From Monomorium pharaonis (taxonomy: Eukaryota; Arthropoda; Insecta; Hymenoptera; Formicidae), in the NCBI RefSeq assembly GCF_013373865.1, contig NC_050476.1:10900001-10964000 (forward strand): 64,000 bases of DNA, written 5' to 3'. A program made the translations under genes and the position numbers. Shown piece by piece: positions 61,254-64,000 of this stretch (position 1 is its first letter; every line of letters begins with the position of its first letter). The notes under the pieces were generated by a model. It was not told the origin of the DNA. It did not search any database and worked only from the letters and a program-made list of their open reading frames with translations.

Positions 61254-61450
61254 TTGAAGGAAGGGCAGAGGAAACGGAAGTCCACAGATAGGCGATGTGT
61301 GTGTGTGCGTAGGAGGATAGGTTGTAGAGGCAGCAGCGGCTGCCAAAGCAACCAGGAATTAGATTTAAGATAGAAATAAGTTAGTTTAAGATAGAATAAG
61401 TATGTTGAGATTGTAAACCCCAAGGGGATTCAATAAAATTCATTAAGATA

Positions 61451-61466
61451 TAAATTAAATTTTAAT
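61451..61466 (+). repeat. LINE target-site duplication, right copy
   Basis: TAAATTAAATTTTAAT is identical to 56749-56764. Confidence 0.85.
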
Positions 61467-62775
61467 TTTAAAATTGTTAAAAAAAAAAATATTTATTCAA
61501 CTAGGATTGAACTTGGAATCTTCGCCTTATTAAATTGAGATAAAAAAAATTAATGTATATTATTAATTAATAATTGTAAATTACTACAACTTATACTATA
61601 CAAATAATAATATTAACGCAGACGCAAATTTTTAAGTACGCTAATTACAGATCTACACACAGAGCCTTACGTACTAATTTTCAAGTCTTATAAATAACGC
61701 ATGGATCCGCTTAACCATCGCTGATACATGCTAGATGTAATATAAAATTGATAGTCATGCTACTTTTTACTTTCGCTTTGGAATACAAATTACAGCCAAA
61801 TTACAGCTATTTTGGTTATAATTTAGCTTTTACCAATGAACATGCTAATCGCGCGCAAATGTGATAAACGTCTCATGTTCCACTCTCACTACGTTTCACA
61901 TGGCGTACATGTAAACACGCCAATCATAGTATAATCTTCAAAAATTGATTTTTGCTGTGTAATAAACTTAACTCAAGTAACACAGTCTACCGCCTATATT
62001 AGCTGCGACAGGAAAAAAGTGATTAGTATAACCTCCCAGCTTTGTTTACAGGTATTTGGCAGCAAATGGTATTTTGCTGGATGTTTAGCTGCGAAAGTGC
62101 ATAACAGCTAATAAAAAAGTCAAAATACTGCAACAGCTATTTTAGCTATTTTGATAGCTATGAAGTCGTTGTGACAGAAACTAAAAAAGCAAAATATAGC
62201 CACAGCTATTTTAACTATATTAATAGCTGTATAATTGTTGTGACAACTATTAATATAGTTAAAATAGCTGTGGCTATATTTTGCTTTTTTGCACATCATG
62301 CCTACAGCACAAAAAACATTGTAAAAATGTTTTATTGTAACAATGTAATATTACAAAAACGTTGTAAAATGTAACTACAACATTGCTGTAATATTATGGC
62401 AACAATAAAATTCTATAGAGCATAGAAAGATTGCCAAAATGTTTTATTGCAATATTGTAAAAACATTGCAAAATATTTCTATAATACTGTAATAACGATA
62501 AAATGCTCACCTATAACTCGTAGATCTATTCCCCGTACTCCTACGCAATACATATTTGTTTTACAAGTGCAGAAAATCGACTGTTTTTAACGAGTGTGTT
62601 TACCCCATAGACCTTATAGATATGGACCGGCAATTGTCTACAGTTTGTGTATAGAAAACGATGTCCAGAAGAGGTGCGAGAGAGAAACAGACTTTTTAGT
62701 ACTTCTTTCTCTAAAGTTACCGGAAATATAACTATCGCGCATGTCAGCGCAACATATGCATACATACATATATAC

Positions 62776-62828
<53 letters not shown>

Positions 62829-62848
62829 ATATATATACACATATACAT
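61467..62848. other. AT-rich DNA with AGCTAT/AACATTGT inverted words and (TA)n
   Basis: 62110-62290 is a palindrome of ACAGCTATTTTAACTATATT words. 62310-62480 repeats AACATTGTAAAA-type words in both orientations. A start CAAGTAACACAG at 61975 resembles the left edge at 56373. (TA)n fills 62784-62824. No gene seen. Confidence 0.4.
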
Positions 62849-63351
62849 TGTTGTGCCCCTTATTAATAAGAGACACGGTATTTCGGGATCGCTGTCGTTA
62901 CTCCTCGGATCAGGTGTCTTGAGAGATGGTAGCCAATTGTCGTATACCAATGTGTATATATTTTCTCTATTGATTACACTGAGTTACACTGACTTAATTC
63001 GATAATACCCGTGACAACTATAAAAGACGGAGCGACATATGTTCGTCGCTGTATAACGTGTAGCAAAGCCCGCTCGTTGTCTGTACCTCGGTGTTTATAT
63101 ACACCGTTTTTGGGCGTATGACCGGGGAAGGTACTTCCGCGGTCACTGGCCTTTGGACAGTGTACGTGCTTAGCCAGCGAGTACTGGCTACGCGGATTCC
63201 ACCCCAAAATCAGATGATTTTGGGTGTTAAGTTTTAAGTAACCGGGTGCGTTTCCCGGTGCGACGCCCGGTATGTATCCGCGCGCGAGGTGTCATTTGAC
63301 ACCTTCTATCGCTTGCAACATGCCGTATGTGAATGTGATGCACTCACAACA
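62849..63351 (-). mobile_element. 3' LTR of a minus-strand retrotransposon
   Basis: It is a 503-bp block with perfect TGTTGTG...CACAACA ends. On the minus strand it follows a polypurine tract directly, and it contains a TATATAAA-type promoter element near 63095. The rest of the element extends past the right edge of the window, so the second LTR and target duplication cannot be checked. Confidence 0.75.
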
Positions 63352-63363
63352 TCCCTCCCCCTT
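63352..63363 (-). promoter_or_regulatory. Polypurine tract
   Basis: AAGGGGGAGGGA on the minus strand abuts the TGTTGTG start of the LTR. It would prime plus-strand DNA synthesis. Its position sets the orientation of the retrotransposon. Confidence 0.75.
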
Positions 63364-63517
63364 ATTGGGAAGACAACGAGGGGGCTGAGTTGTCGGTTAA
63401 GTAATAGTGTTCCGCCATGATCGCTATTATAATTATACGGCGGATAGTCCTTTTAGTACAATTTCGCGATGAGCGCTGTTAATTTTAAAATACAGGTATT
63501 TCAGTACATACTTTGTC

Positions 63518-64000
63518 TTAGTTAGCGGGGTCGCTTGCACGGCAGTTTTGGAAGGTCTCGTAGCTCACGTTGAGGTTCAGGGCCTCCTGAATGACGTCCT
63601 CGTCTTCAAGAAACATGGCAAGGCACCGTAGGCAGTCCCTTGCTGGTCGGACGTCCATCAGGATGGTGTCGCACAGGAAACACTGGATGATGGTTTCCCA
63701 TGACTCGTCGGTCGCCAGCTGTGTGCGGTACCCGTGGGAGGTTGGTTCTCGTACCTCGCACTGGGCCCTGTGTGGCCGGTAGTATCTACGGCACCATCGC
63801 CTCCAGGCGAATTCGTTCTCCACGAGGCACCTCTTGGTCGGCCGCAGGCAGATGCTCCTTAGAAACCGCTCGTAGCGAGTAGGGTGGTCAATTGGGCGCA
63901 CCTCATCGATTGGCTGTTCGGTTTCCGTCGGGATCTTCATCCTGTGAATCCTCGGGTTGAACTTGCGGTTTAGCACAGGAAATTTGACTGACGCGACTTG
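63518..64000 (-). CDS. Partial ORF of the LTR retrotransposon, function unknown
   Basis: The frame is open from the window edge to TAA at 63518, at least 160 codons. It is basic and tryptophan-rich in the middle (ENEFAWRRWCRRYYRPHRAQ). It ends with a Cys-rich segment (WETIIQCFLCDTILMDVRPA, then DCLRCLAMF), a possible CxxC...CxxC zinc site. It lies about 155 bp upstream of the polypurine tract, so it is the last ORF of the element. I do not recognise protease, RT, RNase H or integrase motifs. It could be an extra 3' ORF or a pol C-terminus. Confidence 0.45.
   Translation of the reverse strand, partial: QVASVKFPVLNRKFNPRIHRMKIPTETEQPIDEVRPIDHPTRYERFLRSICLRPTKRCLVENEFAWRRWCRRYYRPHRAQCEVREPTSHGYRTQLATDESWETIIQCFLCDTILMDVRPARDCLRCLAMFLEDEDVIQEALNLNVSYETFQNCRASDPAN

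Larger units (their letters stand above)
56765..61450 (+). mobile_element. Full-length non-LTR retrotransposon (LINE)
   Basis: The 4,686-bp element is bounded by an exact 16-bp target duplication. It has a 327-bp 5' untranslated region, ORF1, an overlapping ORF2 and a short 3' region with AATAAA at 61432-61437, without a long poly(A) tail. The coding strand is extremely purine-rich. ORF1 has one frameshift and ORF2 one in-frame stop, so it is inactive but young. The clade (Jockey/R1/I-like group) cannot be fixed by eye. Confidence 0.9.

Overview
This is eukaryotic, almost certainly insect, DNA. It is AT-rich and dominated by transposable elements. Style of repeats, short flanking introns and the one conserved gene suggest Hymenoptera (possibly an ant), but nothing in the window fixes the species.

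The only host gene I can name is the 3' part of PIG-S, a subunit of the ER GPI transamidase, on the + strand. Two exons lie at 10927-11074 and 11371-11750. The last coding exon, with the C-terminal membrane helix, is at 55536-55695. Splice sites and codon phase agree at both junctions. The intron between the last two exons is therefore 43,785 bp, and nearly all of the central window is transposon debris that accumulated inside it. Upstream PIG-S exons are not in the window.

Layout. 1-3 kb: a foldback element and a nested CCCAG-type element carrying a tRNA-like module. 3.9-7.4 kb: a cluster of small hairpin MITEs. 8.1-9.7 kb: two nested CCCAG elements with a 5S rRNA-derived module. 10-11.75 kb: a long palindrome, then PIG-S exons. 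12-17.3 kb: a MITE and a probable solo LTR. 17.3-25.3 kb: CCTTACGG-terminated elements and large inverted repeats. 25.8-34.2 kb: CCCAG elements, one of which splits a pogo-like transposase gene. 34-38.4 kb: GC-rich LTR-like sequence, a purine satellite and a possible small minus-strand gene fragment. 38.4-44.5 kb: two foldback elements, one carrying a solo LTR that itself carries a piggyBac. 46-49.4 kb: a truncated LINE, microsatellites and another CCTTACGG element. 51.6-52.9 kb: a foldback element. 55.5 kb: PIG-S last exon. 56.8-61.5 kb: a full-length LINE with a 16-bp target duplication. 62.8-64 kb: a 3' LTR, polypurine tract and partial ORF of a minus-strand LTR retrotransposon.

The most unusual signal is architectural. 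Two unrelated non-autonomous families have conserved ends and a conserved core, while their long inverted arms are built from short repeated 'words' that differ from copy to copy. One family has CCCAG...CTGGG ends, 2-bp target duplications and 5S- or tRNA-derived cores. The other has hAT-like 8-bp duplications and a microsatellite core. Several insertions are proved by empty sites within the same window.
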